51,526 nt of DNA. Source: Legionella bozemanae. Lineage in GTDB: Bacteria > Pseudomonadota > Gammaproteobacteria > Legionellales > Legionellaceae. The position numbers were made by a program, and so were the translations under genes. Location of the stretch: positions 1-51,526 of the forward strand of contig NZ_LBAW01000024.1 in assembly GCF_001648595.1 (NCBI RefSeq), written 5' to 3'. Positions 1 to 8,013 of this stretch are shown in pieces (position 1 is the stretch's first letter; each line of letters starts with the position of its first letter). The notes under the pieces were generated by a model that did not search any database, was not told where the DNA came from, and was given only the letters and a program-made list of their open reading frames with translations.

Positions 1-372
1 ATTATTCCTATATTTCAATGCCTTAAACCAAATTTTTTTGTCTATCTCTCAGGCTTTATGCACGGCATCCAGACGATTGTATATGTAGGCTAGGACTGGA
101 TTCCACACATAAAGCGCGGAACGTAGACATTTATTCATGTCCTAAGAATCTCAATAGGGATAAATATGCGATAAAAACAGTTCTTTTTTACCTACTTGCC
201 GTCCCGCGGCTTGTTCGCGGGGCCAGAGCAGAACTGGGTTCCTCGCATATAGCCTGAGAAAACCCCCAATAATATAACCATCTTCTGGATGCTGCGAACA
301 AGTCGTTACACGTAGACAGGGTAAATGCATCTAAATTTTGAGTTGTACCTACAAAACAAGAATATGAGTTAG
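1..372. repeat. Non-coding left edge with REP/MITE-like inverted repeat
   Basis: I see no convincing gene here. The stretch carries a GC-rich dispersed repeat: GTCCCGCGGCTTGT at 201-214 occurs identically at 17382-17395. Within the element CGGCTTGTTCGC (207-218) is mirrored by GCGAACAAGTCG (294-305), an inverted pair with one mismatch. The same arrangement, with a perfect 12-bp pair, lies inside the element at 17321-17502, so both are probably copies of one short non-autonomous repeat. Outer ends of this left copy could not be defined. No promoter is assigned. Confidence 0.6.
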
Positions 373-1248
373 TTATTCAGGGGGCGATTTTTCCAACCAA
401 AATTGAGCGATATCAATTCGTCTTGCTATCCAAATATCCTGATACTGCATTATATATTCTAAAAACTGTTTTAACATAAGGCAACGATCGGGCTTTCCAC
501 TCAGACGTGGATGCAAACCTATAGTCATTATTGCGAGGTGTTTTTCTTGATAAAGATAATGAAACGTATTCATTAATTGCTCATAAAATGCTTTAGTGTC
601 GGCAAAACCGGGTGTAGTCGTAAATCTGAAATCATTGCAGTCAAGAGAGTAGGGAATTATTAGATGGTTCTCACTATAATAAGGCAATTCATCCGCATAG
701 CTGTCTGAATCATAGAGAAAGCCGCCAATTTCAAGCAACAATTCCCGAGTGTTTTCACTGCGTCGCCCCGTGTACCATCCTCTGGGTTTATGTCCGATTA
801 GTTTTTCCAGAGTTTCAATACATAAAAGAATATGTTTCTTTTCAACTCTCCGCGGAATGTTGGTGTAATTTATCCAGCGCCATCCATGTCCTGCTACTTC
901 ATGGCTCTGGTGTGTCAGGTAATCGGCAAATAAAGGATTGAGTATCAATGCTTGTCCAGTAACAAAAAATGTAAGCGGTATTTTATAATGGTCAAATAAG
1001 CGCAGCAGTCGCCATATGCCAACGCGGCTCCCATATTCATAAAATGATTCCATACTCAGATTTCGTTGTCCTTTGGCTTTATGTATAAAAGGAAAATCTG
1101 TACCCCTGGTTTCTGCTTGTGAATCACCATTAAGAGGGCTTAATTCTGATCCTTCTTCATAGTTAATCACAAAACTAATCGCAATTTTTGCTTTATTGGG
1201 CCAAAAGAATTTTTTTTCTTCTGGGCCATAACCCACTAAGTCACGCAT
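373..1248 (-). CDS. Polysaccharide deacetylase family protein (PuuE/allantoinase-like)
   Basis: This is a 291-aa NodB-fold carbohydrate esterase 4-type protein of the PuuE-like subgroup. Family members are metal-dependent hydrolases that deacetylate sugars or, in PuuE, open allantoin. Visible landmarks are the N-terminal NYEEGSE segment near residue 30, where the subgroup has its first metal-site region; the HEVAGHGWRW motif around residues 116-125, equivalent to the family H-E-x-x-x-H-G; and a late GLHPRLSG segment carrying the C-terminal catalytic His. It starts 2 bp after the stop of the GNAT gene, so the two are almost certainly co-transcribed. No signal peptide is seen, which argues for a cytoplasmic substrate. 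The true substrate cannot be told from sequence. Confidence 0.85.
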   Translation of the reverse strand: MRDLVGYGPEEKKFFWPNKAKIAISFVINYEEGSELSPLNGDSQAETRGTDFPFIHKAKGQRNLSMESFYEYGSRVGIWRLLRLFDHYKIPLTFFVTGQALILNPLFADYLTHQSHEVAGHGWRWINYTNIPRRVEKKHILLCIETLEKLIGHKPRGWYTGRRSENTRELLLEIGGFLYDSDSYADELPYYSENHLIIPYSLDCNDFRFTTTPGFADTKAFYEQLMNTFHYLYQEKHLAIMTIGLHPRLSGKPDRCLMLKQFLEYIMQYQDIWIARRIDIAQFWLEKSPPE

Positions 1249-1250
1249 GT

Positions 1251-2105
1251 TTATCCTAGTTCAAAGGTAGTAATCCCATAAATGCCTTCAATAGATAGTT
1301 TAGGTTCTCCTTTTAAATACATTCGTGCAGTTGCAAATACTTTAGACATTTTATATTTGTTTATTAGGTTAACAGCTAAAGGATTATTCTCAGGAATATC
1401 TAAGTAAACTGTTTCGCCTTGAGCATATTCGACCAACTGCTCAAACAGTTTTTCAGCAATAAAAGGGGTATCCGCGAATAAGGGGCCTATTTTATATCCT
1501 TCGAAACATTTCCTGATTACCCCATAACCTTTTAATTGTTTTTCCTGCACATAACCAAGAGCCAAAGCAGTATTTTGTTTTATCCATTCTGAGAGAAATT
1601 TCGGCCTTGCTGCAGGAAAATAGTGGCGATCATATTGAGTTAATTGTTCAAAAGGAATAGTTTTTAATTCAACTAAATTAGGATCAGGTTTTGGAGTCAA
1701 TCGAGTATGTTCTAAAGCATAGCGCGCGTTACTGTGTGCAAACTGATAACCAATATGAGCATAGTGATCGACCATATCAAGTACCCCGTCAATTCCTGCA
1801 TTGCGATCACCAACATACAACAGACGAGCACGCGTTAATTGCATTCCATAGCCTTGGGCTCGATATTTTTTATCTACTATATAAAATCCACAAAAAGCAA
1901 AATGCTGGTCATAAACTACGGCAGAACCGACAGCAATAATTTGGCCATTTAATTTACCAGCGAAGAAACCTTGCGGATCAGTATGATAAAAACATTCTGC
2001 ATCATTTAACCCTGGATTCCAACCTTCCTTTCGTGCCCATTCTACAGCAATTGAAACCTCTTCCTGTGTCATACGTTCGATATGGTATTGGGACATGATA
2101 TTCAC
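1251..2105 (-). CDS. GNAT family N-acetyltransferase with C-terminal YitH-like domain
   Basis: A 284-aa protein with an N-terminal GNAT fold. The acetyl-CoA pyrophosphate-binding motif is visible as YRAQGYGMQL at about residues 81-90 (R/Q-x-x-G-x-G/A), preceded by the beta strands FAFCGFYIVDKKY. The C-terminal half, with VYLDIPENNPLAVNLINKY, matches the second GNAT-like lobe seen in YitH-type acetyltransferases. It is the first gene of a two-gene unit with the deacetylase 2 bp downstream. The frame opens at a GTG (2105) with an in-frame ATG at 2096 giving MSQYH; neither has a strong Shine-Dalgarno and I favour the ATG. The acetyl acceptor is unknown; an acetyltransferase/deacetylase pairing is suggestive but unproven. 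Confidence 0.85.
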   Translation of the reverse strand: MNIMSQYHIERMTQEEVSIAVEWARKEGWNPGLNDAECFYHTDPQGFFAGKLNGQIIAVGSAVVYDQHFAFCGFYIVDKKYRAQGYGMQLTRARLLYVGDRNAGIDGVLDMVDHYAHIGYQFAHSNARYALEHTRLTPKPDPNLVELKTIPFEQLTQYDRHYFPAARPKFLSEWIKQNTALALGYVQEKQLKGYGVIRKCFEGYKIGPLFADTPFIAEKLFEQLVEYAQGETVYLDIPENNPLAVNLINKYKMSKVFATARMYLKGEPKLSIEGIYGITTFELG

Positions 2106-2321
2106 TTTTTAGCAGTGCATACAATAAATTAAATATTAAAGTAGTCACTAAAGCAAATACGTACTCTGTAGCGAATTTCTGAAGAAGCCTATTTTATTAG
2201 AGATAATCGGCATCATTTCTTGTTTTTACTTTTCATTTTGTCAACTAATTAAAAGGATACTAAATGATAAAAATTCCTGTATTATGATCCTCTTCAGTCT
2301 TTAAAATGTAAGGAAGCATTT

Positions 2322-3617
2322 ATGAATGTCAAAATTAGGAATACCCTAGGCCCCTTATTTCTTATTCTTTCATGCCCTATTTTTGTAATGTTAATGTGGT
2401 ATACCAATACCCAACTTCAAGGCTCTTTATCTGCTCTATGGGATTTAATGACCCAAAACGGTTTTTTGCAAACAATAGTTACAGTATGGAAGCCTTACTT
2501 TTGGGGATCTTCTATTGCTTGGAAAATTATTTTAATTTTTGTTGTATTTGAACTGGCTTTAATGCGTATTCTGCCAGGAAAACCATTTAATGGACCTATT
2601 ACTCCTAAAGGAAATGTTCCAGTTTATAAAGATAATGGTGTTTTGGCATTTATTGTGACGATGTCAACCTTTTGTGTTGCATCGTTTGGTTTCAATTTAT
2701 TCTCAGCTTCTATTCTTTATGACAATCTGGGGGCTCTTTTTGGGGCATTGAATTTGTTGAGCCTTATCTTCTGCATATTTTTGTATCTCAAAGGACGTTT
2801 TTTTCCTTCAACGACCGATTCGGGAATAACCAAGAATATATTATTTGATTACTATTGGGGAACAGAACTCTATCCTCAAGTTCTGGGATGGAGTATTAAA
2901 AAATTTATTACATGCCGTTTTGGCATGATGAGCTGGGGGCTGTTTCTTATTTCTTATTGTGCCAAACAAGCAGAGTTGGGTGGTTTATCCAACTCAATGT
3001 TCATTTCCGTTTTCTTGCAATTTGTCTATTTGAGTAAATTTTATATGTGGGAAAAGGGCTATTTACGCTCTCTGGACATCATGCATGATCGTGCTGGTTT
3101 TTACATTTGCTGGGGGTGCATGGTATGGGTTCCTTGCGTTTATACTTCGCCCAGTATGTATCTTGTGCTCCATCCGATTCATTTGTCTTTTGTATGGGCG
3201 GCCCTCATTTTAGGCTTAGGTTTTGCGAGCATTATTATTAATTATCTTGCCGACAAACAAAGACTTGTTGCACGAGCAACTCAAGGCGAATGTAAAATCT
3301 GGGGCAAAAAACCTGTCACGGTGTTGGCTCGTTATGAAACTACAGAAGGAGATAAAAAACAAACCATATTACTTGCGTCGGGGTGGTGGGGAATCGCCAG
3401 GCATTTCCACTATATTCCAGAGCTTGCAGGCACGTTTTTTTGGTCTGTACCTGCTTTATTTGATAATTTCGCACCGTATTTTTACCTTTGCTTTTTAACA
3501 GTCTTGTTATTTGACAGAGCATTTCGTGACGATAAGCGATGTTCTGCCAAGTATGGCCATGATTGGAAAAAATACTGTGAGCTGGTTCCTTATAAAATTG
3601 TTCCTCTCGTAGTTTGA
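2322..3617 (+). CDS. ERG4/ERG24-family sterol reductase (7-dehydrocholesterol / delta-14/24 reductase-like)
   Basis: A 431-aa polytopic membrane protein of the eukaryote-type sterol C-reductase family, which uses NADPH to reduce double bonds in the sterol nucleus or side chain. The C-terminal family signatures are clear: LLASGWWGIARHFHYIPE near residues 349-366 and RDDKRCSAKYGHDWKKY followed by VPYKIVP at about 401-427. Many hydrophobic segments fill the rest. A good Shine-Dalgarno (AAGGAAG) precedes the ATG. Its nearest neighbour is a membrane-anchored P450 140 bp downstream on the same strand. Sterol reductase homologues are known in Coxiella and Chlamydia-related intracellular bacteria and are generally thought to come from eukaryotes. 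No sterol-ring synthesis genes are present here, so a host-derived substrate is likely. Confidence 0.9.
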   Translation: MNVKIRNTLGPLFLILSCPIFVMLMWYTNTQLQGSLSALWDLMTQNGFLQTIVTVWKPYFWGSSIAWKIILIFVVFELALMRILPGKPFNGPITPKGNVPVYKDNGVLAFIVTMSTFCVASFGFNLFSASILYDNLGALFGALNLLSLIFCIFLYLKGRFFPSTTDSGITKNILFDYYWGTELYPQVLGWSIKKFITCRFGMMSWGLFLISYCAKQAELGGLSNSMFISVFLQFVYLSKFYMWEKGYLRSLDIMHDRAGFYICWGCMVWVPCVYTSPSMYLVLHPIHLSFVWAALILGLGFASIIINYLADKQRLVARATQGECKIWGKKPVTVLARYETTEGDKKQTILLASGWWGIARHFHYIPELAGTFFWSVPALFDNFAPYFYLCFLTVLLFDRAFRDDKRCSAKYGHDWKKYCELVPYKIVPLVV

Positions 3618-3693
3618 CATGAATTAATATTCATTTCTTTTTTTCAAATCCATACCTCCTGGGTGCACGCAGAGTGAACATCCAGGAGTCCTA

Positions 3694-3699
3694 TATAAT
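3694..3699 (+). promoter_or_regulatory. Candidate -10 box for the P450 gene
   Basis: A consensus TATAAT lies 59 bp upstream of the P450 start codon, inside the gap after the sterol reductase gene. No strong -35 is visible at the expected distance. Just upstream, CTCCTGGGTG and CATCCAGGAG form an imperfect inverted repeat that could be an operator or attenuating hairpin. So the P450 may have its own promoter in addition to any read-through. Confidence 0.35.
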
Positions 3700-3757
3700 A
3701 GAAAAGCTCGAAAGTTTCTCAAGCAAAGGTTCACTGTAAATTCTGAAAGGAAGAGGC

Positions 3758-5608
3758 ATGCTTATTTATATTCTTTTTATTTTAGGCGTTGGTTTAATTG
3801 TGCGAATTTATCAATTATACCAACAGGCGGGAATGGGAAAAATCACTTATCCTTCAGCAACCAGCTATCTTTCCTTAATAAAGGATGTTGCTTTTTTAAG
3901 CACGATCCCTTCTGCAAAAGCACAATTACAAACCCGTTTTATGACGTTTATCGCGGAACTTGGTTCTCGTTCACTCAATGGAAAAGGCTCTGGTATTGCC
4001 TATTTTAGGTTACCTGATTTAACCTCTGTATTTGTGTTAACAAACAAATCAGCGATTCAGCAACTCTATGCAAGAGAGAATGAAAAGAAATTTGGGCAAA
4101 GACGATTTTTTGAACGTCTGGCACTGATACTCGGCCCTGATAATTTAATGTCTTCTATTTTGGGTTCAGAAACTCATTCTATGATTCGTCAATCAATTCT
4201 GTCGCGTAATGAATTAAATAGACCTCATGTAGCGAGTATGGTCGCAGATTTTTTCAAAGAATATGAAGTAGAGCAAGGGGAGCGTGGAAAGCCCCTCAGT
4301 GAAGTAATGGATAAACTTTCCCGAAGAGTGCTGCTAACAACATATTTTGGACAAACAATTATTAAACCTTTTGAAAAACTTTATCAAGAAAGTTTAACAA
4401 AAGAATTAATCAACTGCCTTTTTAGCCTGGATCCTATTAAGAATAACGAGAAAAACAATCTTCTGCTTTTAAGAAATAGAATATTTAATCTTGGTTGTCA
4501 GATTATTTTTTCATCAGATGAAATGACAAAACAATTAATGACAGAGCAGAGTTGGCTTAATTATTTACTTAGAGTACGAGTGTTAATGAATCCGGATGCA
4601 AAAAGTCAATTGGAACAATTGGGGATAAAGTCAACAAAACAATTAACAGCAGTCCAATGCGAGCTATTAATAAAGTATTCGATAGATAACTTGGACACGA
4701 CACCGCTGTCTACTCTAATAAGGGATGTCGTGAATGAAAGCCTATTTATTCCATTGTTGGGTTTTGATGCTACAGCTACTGCTTTAATTACTGCCTTAAG
4801 AATCGCGCTCCAAGACAAACGCATTTACACCATAATAAAACAGGAAATCCAGCAAAAAATCTCAGCAAACGAGTCTTTTGAATTACATTCTCCCTGGAAT
4901 GCTCATATAGAGAAGGGCATGTCCTATACTGAAGCTGTTCTATTGGAAGCTTTACGATTACTGCCGCCAGCGCCTATTGTGCCGGAAATTATTCACGAAA
5001 CAATCAATCTTGATGTGGATGGAACCGCACTCCACTTACCTCCAGGAGCTCTTGTATTTATTCCCATGCAAGGAGTACATACACATGCAAAACATTTTCC
5101 AGATATCGTGCTTTCTAGCGAAGGGCAAAGAATTTTTGGCAAAAAAATAATGGGTGCTAACGATATTTTTCCTGAGCGGTGGGGACCCAAAAAAAGTACT
5201 GGCGACTTTTATAATGCTCATTTATTTGCTGAAACTCCAGTATCTTATTCGCCTGGAGCAATGGAGAAAGAAGGAGCTCTTTTAACATTTAAAACAGGTG
5301 CACGACGTTGTCCTGGCCTACGAATTGCAATGACAGAAATAATGGCTTTATTTCGTATGCTTGCACCATATAAATTCGAACTTACCGCAGAGGAGCATCT
5401 CGAACTCCACTTTAATTATGAAACACCATTACAAAGAAACGGCGGAACAGGACTGCTAAAAATTAGACCTCGCAAGCAATTGTTGCTACGTGGCGACTCA
5501 TCGTCATACTCGGAAAATAATACTTATCAAATAGGTCTTAATTTTTTTCCTGAAGCGCCTGCCCCAAAAGATCAAGAGTTGGAGATATTCTCTCCTTCGC
5601 TTAAGTAA
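3758..5608 (+). CDS. Cytochrome P450 with N-terminal membrane anchor
   Basis: A 616-aa P450 monooxygenase. Residues 1-20 form one hydrophobic helix, like the microsomal anchor of eukaryotic P450s and unlike most soluble bacterial P450s. The I-helix oxygen-binding region reads GFDATAT around residue 335. The K-helix ExxR is EALR with E397 and R400. The heme-binding loop is FKTGARRCPG with the thiolate ligand C518. The protein is longer than the usual 400-500 aa, with extra sequence before the I-helix and a short C-terminal tail. A strong Shine-Dalgarno (AAGGAAGAGG) supports the ATG. No ferredoxin or reductase gene is nearby. Adjacency to a sterol reductase suggests sterol or other lipid hydroxylation; the substrate is inference. 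Confidence 0.92.
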   Translation: MLIYILFILGVGLIVRIYQLYQQAGMGKITYPSATSYLSLIKDVAFLSTIPSAKAQLQTRFMTFIAELGSRSLNGKGSGIAYFRLPDLTSVFVLTNKSAIQQLYARENEKKFGQRRFFERLALILGPDNLMSSILGSETHSMIRQSILSRNELNRPHVASMVADFFKEYEVEQGERGKPLSEVMDKLSRRVLLTTYFGQTIIKPFEKLYQESLTKELINCLFSLDPIKNNEKNNLLLLRNRIFNLGCQIIFSSDEMTKQLMTEQSWLNYLLRVRVLMNPDAKSQLEQLGIKSTKQLTAVQCELLIKYSIDNLDTTPLSTLIRDVVNESLFIPLLGFDATATALITALRIALQDKRIYTIIKQEIQQKISANESFELHSPWNAHIEKGMSYTEAVLLEALRLLPPAPIVPEIIHETINLDVDGTALHLPPGALVFIPMQGVHTHAKHFPDIVLSSEGQRIFGKKIMGANDIFPERWGPKKSTGDFYNAHLFAETPVSYSPGAMEKEGALLTFKTGARRCPGLRIAMTEIMALFRMLAPYKFELTAEEHLELHFNYETPLQRNGGTGLLKIRPRKQLLLRGDSSSYSENNTYQIGLNFFPEAPAPKDQELEIFSPSLK

Positions 5609-5652
5609 AAATACATGGGCTGGGATGGTGACGTGAGGGTGGGAAATAGCAT

Positions 5653-6087
5653 TTAGAAATTAGGAATTGATGCATAACAGGCAAGCAAGATACCCCAAAG
5701 ATGGATATAGTCTCCCACTAATATATTTTTAAGATACCATTTAGGTAAACTATTGCTAATGTCGCTTTGTAATTGTTTGATTATAGGTACAAGTGCGACA
5801 ATAAAAAAAACCATAAACACATGATAGAGAAACATCAGTTCTTGGGTATTACTGTATAAATAGGTTTTATATCGCATTTGCCAAGGTGTCATACAGATAA
5901 CGAGGAACGAAAAGAAAAATACTTTGATAGCACTGTTTAAATCAGTCATAAAAGGAAGTTTCTTTCGATTCGCTACAATTTCCTGTTCCAATAGGTCGAG
6001 TGCATTAAATGAGATCGATTCAATCAAGGCACTTATTAAAAAAAATACACAATAAATATAAATACTGGTTGTTGTTAAGGAGGACAT
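5653..6087 (-). CDS. Small polytopic membrane protein of unknown function
   Basis: A 144-aa protein with about four hydrophobic segments: near residues 8-28, 51-67, 84-104 and 123-139. I do not recognise the family. Lysine/arginine-rich stretches between the helices suggest a small inner-membrane protein. The start at 6087 has no clear Shine-Dalgarno, so the exact start is open. It faces the P450 gene end to end (convergent, 44 bp apart), and a long structured non-coding stretch lies upstream. No function is proposed. Confidence 0.6.
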   Translation of the reverse strand: MSSLTTTSIYIYCVFFLISALIESISFNALDLLEQEIVANRKKLPFMTDLNSAIKVFFFSFLVICMTPWQMRYKTYLYSNTQELMFLYHVFMVFFIVALVPIIKQLQSDISNSLPKWYLKNILVGDYIHLWGILLACYASIPNF

Positions 6088-6207
6088 GCATAAATACGTA
6101 TGTAAGACGTCTAAAAGCCAAAAAGTGTATATAATTTTATCACAACACCTATTGGGCGTCGATCCAAATCCTTTACAATTGTGTCTAGGATGTTCTCTGT
6201 ATTAATG

Positions 6208-6235
6208 GTTATTTTTGGTGAGTTATTTTTGGTGA
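6208..6235. repeat. 14-bp perfect tandem direct repeat
   Basis: GTTATTTTTGGTGA occurs twice head to tail with no spacer (6208-6221, 6222-6235). It is T-rich on the top strand and lies 116 bp from the nearest DnaA-like site. AT-rich tandem repeats of about this size are found at origin unwinding elements, but they also arise by slippage. Confidence 0.85.
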
Positions 6236-6350
6236 TATTTAACCATTAAAATCGAAATAAAAAGAAGATTTATGTAAGTCAAGACTGTTTTTTTATTCTT
6301 TATTTGTTAAAATAACTACGTCTAATTCCTTTTTTAAATATCCAAATGTC

Positions 6351-6359
6351 TGTGGATAT
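6351..6359 (-). promoter_or_regulatory. DnaA-box-like site (TGTGGATAT)
   Basis: TGTGGATAT is the reverse complement of ATATCCACA, one mismatch from the canonical TTATCCACA. It overlaps an 8-bp inverted repeat (AATATCCA ... TGGATATT). Confidence 0.4.
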
Positions 6360-6457
6360 TTATTTCAACTTCATGTGAAGCCAATGTCGATCGCTTATAA
6401 GAAAGCCTTTCCGCACTTATCTACTTTTCTTTTTAAAAACACAATACCCTCTTTAAG

Positions 6458-6480
6458 TTATTCACATTTTCTGTGGATAA
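6458..6480. promoter_or_regulatory. Inverted pair of DnaA boxes
   Basis: TTATTCACA (6458-6466) and TGTGGATAA (6472-6480) face each other across 5 bp. The second is a perfect reverse-complement copy of the strong E. coli DnaA box TTATCCACA and the first fits TTATNCACA. Two such sites by chance this close are unlikely, though AT-rich DNA raises the odds. Confidence 0.5.
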
Positions 6481-6564
6481 GTCTGTTTATAGTCTGTCAA
6501 ACCCTTGTAAACTTTTGAAATTAACGTGATGGTGTATTTTATTCAATGTGCTTTTTTAGTGTTT

Positions 6565-7398
6565 TTAATAAGAATACAACAAGCATGCTCCTAAAGTGAC
6601 GAGTAGTGCTCCCAACCATTGTAGAGAAGAAATTTTTTCTCCAATCCAATAGGCGAATATTTGTGCGAATACTACGGATGTATTCCGTAAGGTAATTGCC
6701 AGGCCTGCTTCTGAATAACGTAATCCCAATAAAAACAATAAAAAAGATAATGCACTTAAAGCACCACCAAATGACATGCCTTTCCAACCAGTTTTGATTT
6801 TCTTACAAAGTATTTGACGTCGTTTTTTATTCATTAACAAAAATATGCCAGGTAGGGCAATCCACATGGCTGCTGCAAATAAAGCTGCTGGATTAGCGCC
6901 ATGGGCTAAAGAACGTCCATAGCATAGGTGATATCCTGCAATACAGAGCCCACATATAAAAGGAAAGAATATTTGTCTTGAATGTCCAGGATCAAAGGTT
7001 TTTCCAGTCAATGCTAGCCCCGAAAAGACCGCAAATATTCCTAATATATTGAATAAATTAATTTGCTCGCCTAAAAACTCTATAGAAATAAACCAAACCA
7101 TGATCATGGCGATTCCACGCATAACAATGTAGGCCTTACCGAGGGATGATTGCGTTAAGCTAATGGCGAGTGTGATCACATAACCAGCTTCAAATAATCC
7201 AGAAATTAATGACCATAGAAATGAGTTTACAGTGGGAAACAAAGGGGTATTAAAAAAGGGAATAAAAAGTAAGGAAAAAACAGTTGCAAAACTCATTATC
7301 CCTAATATTTCAAAATAAGGTTCTGATGTCTTCTTGGCGAAGGAATTCCAGGCAGCATGAATAATTGCTGATAGAATAATAAGGGCGCCTGAGCCCAT
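6565..7398 (-). CDS. EamA/DMT-family transporter
   Basis: A 277-aa inner-membrane protein with about ten hydrophobic helices in two repeated halves, the layout of drug/metabolite (EamA) transporters. The first half opens with an AAWNSFAKKT segment after helix 1, as in many DMT proteins. The second half contains HLCYGRSLAHGANPAALFAAAMW and ends GALLVTLGACLLYS, typical of the second EamA repeat. A good Shine-Dalgarno (AAGGAAAAA) precedes the ATG. It stands alone on the minus strand, so the substrate cannot be guessed. Confidence 0.85.
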   Translation of the reverse strand: MGSGALIILSAIIHAAWNSFAKKTSEPYFEILGIMSFATVFSLLFIPFFNTPLFPTVNSFLWSLISGLFEAGYVITLAISLTQSSLGKAYIVMRGIAMIMVWFISIEFLGEQINLFNILGIFAVFSGLALTGKTFDPGHSRQIFFPFICGLCIAGYHLCYGRSLAHGANPAALFAAAMWIALPGIFLLMNKKRRQILCKKIKTGWKGMSFGGALSALSFLLFLLGLRYSEAGLAITLRNTSVVFAQIFAYWIGEKISSLQWLGALLVTLGACLLYSY

Positions 7399-7538
7399 GG
7401 TGATTTTTCCTTTTTAATCTTAAATAATGTAGATACGATTATATCTTATCTCTGGATAATCATTTCACTGAAATAAATAGAAATTGATTGGAGATTATAA
7501 AGCAAATCATTTTCTTATTTAGAAAGTATTTTTATTAT

Positions 7539-7862
7539 TTATAAGCTTCCAACATTTGTTGAAAAGAGACAAGAAAAAACAACATAATTTAAGTCTTCCC
7601 CTGTACAGGTAAACAAAACCCCCGTGGGTTCATTTGAATATTCTGATATTAAGATTTTATGCATTAATTTCATCCCGCCAGCAGAATGACAGGTACTTGA
7701 TAAAGTGTTAAAAACATTATTTATGGTTTTAATCTGTCCAGAACTTTCATAAGCTTGCTCGCATTGAGGTGGTTGTCCGCTTGGTGGGGAAAGTGGTTTT
7801 TCAGCATAAGCACTTTGATAAATTAATGAAAAGAACAGCAGTAATCCATGAGGAATTTTCAT
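7539..7862 (-). CDS. Small secreted protein of unknown function
   Basis: A 107-aa protein with a Sec signal peptide: basic start, hydrophobic stretch, likely cleavage after AYA near residue 20. The mature part starts with a proline-rich segment (LSPPSGQPP) and has four cysteines, enough for two disulfides in the periplasm. A Shine-Dalgarno (AGGGACGA) lies upstream of the ATG. I do not recognise the family and the neighbours give no clue. Confidence 0.65.
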   Translation of the reverse strand: MKIPHGLLLFFSLIYQSAYAEKPLSPPSGQPPQCEQAYESSGQIKTINNVFNTLSSTCHSAGGMKLMHKILISEYSNEPTGVLFTCTGEDLNYVVFSCLFSTNVGSL

Positions 7863-7971
7863 AAGAGTCGTCCCTATAATATTAATTTCTTTTTATTATA
7901 GGTTTGAATTAAAAAAAATGAGAAATATGACTTTTCGGAATTGAAGTGAGATGGATTTAGAAATATATGAG

Positions 7972-8005
7972 GAAAAGCCCATATTTCGCTATGCAAATAT
8001 GGGCT
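7972..8005 (-). terminator. Intrinsic terminator of the 8014-10071 gene
   Basis: A perfect 11-bp stem (AGCCCATATTT at 7976-7986 with AAATATGGGCT at 7995-8005) encloses an 8-base loop. On the minus strand it lies 8 bp beyond the stop codon and is followed by a short T run (TTTTCC). Confidence 0.75.
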
Positions 8006-8013
8006 ATATTTCT

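Larger units (their letters stand above)
6088..6564. other. AT-rich non-coding stretch with DnaA-box-like sites and tandem repeat (origin-like architecture)
   Basis: No gene is evident in these 477 bp. The stretch is very AT-rich and unusually structured. It holds a perfect 14-bp tandem duplication (GTTATTTTTGGTGA twice, 6208-6235), an inverted pair AATGGTTA/TAACCATT flanking that duplication (6204-6211 and 6240-6247), an 8-bp inverted repeat AATATCCA/TGGATATT (6337-6344 and 6353-6360), and three sites matching the DnaA-box consensus TTATNCACA in one or other orientation. This combination is typical of replication origins or DnaA-titration sites, but no origin-associated gene flanks it. Confidence 0.5.
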
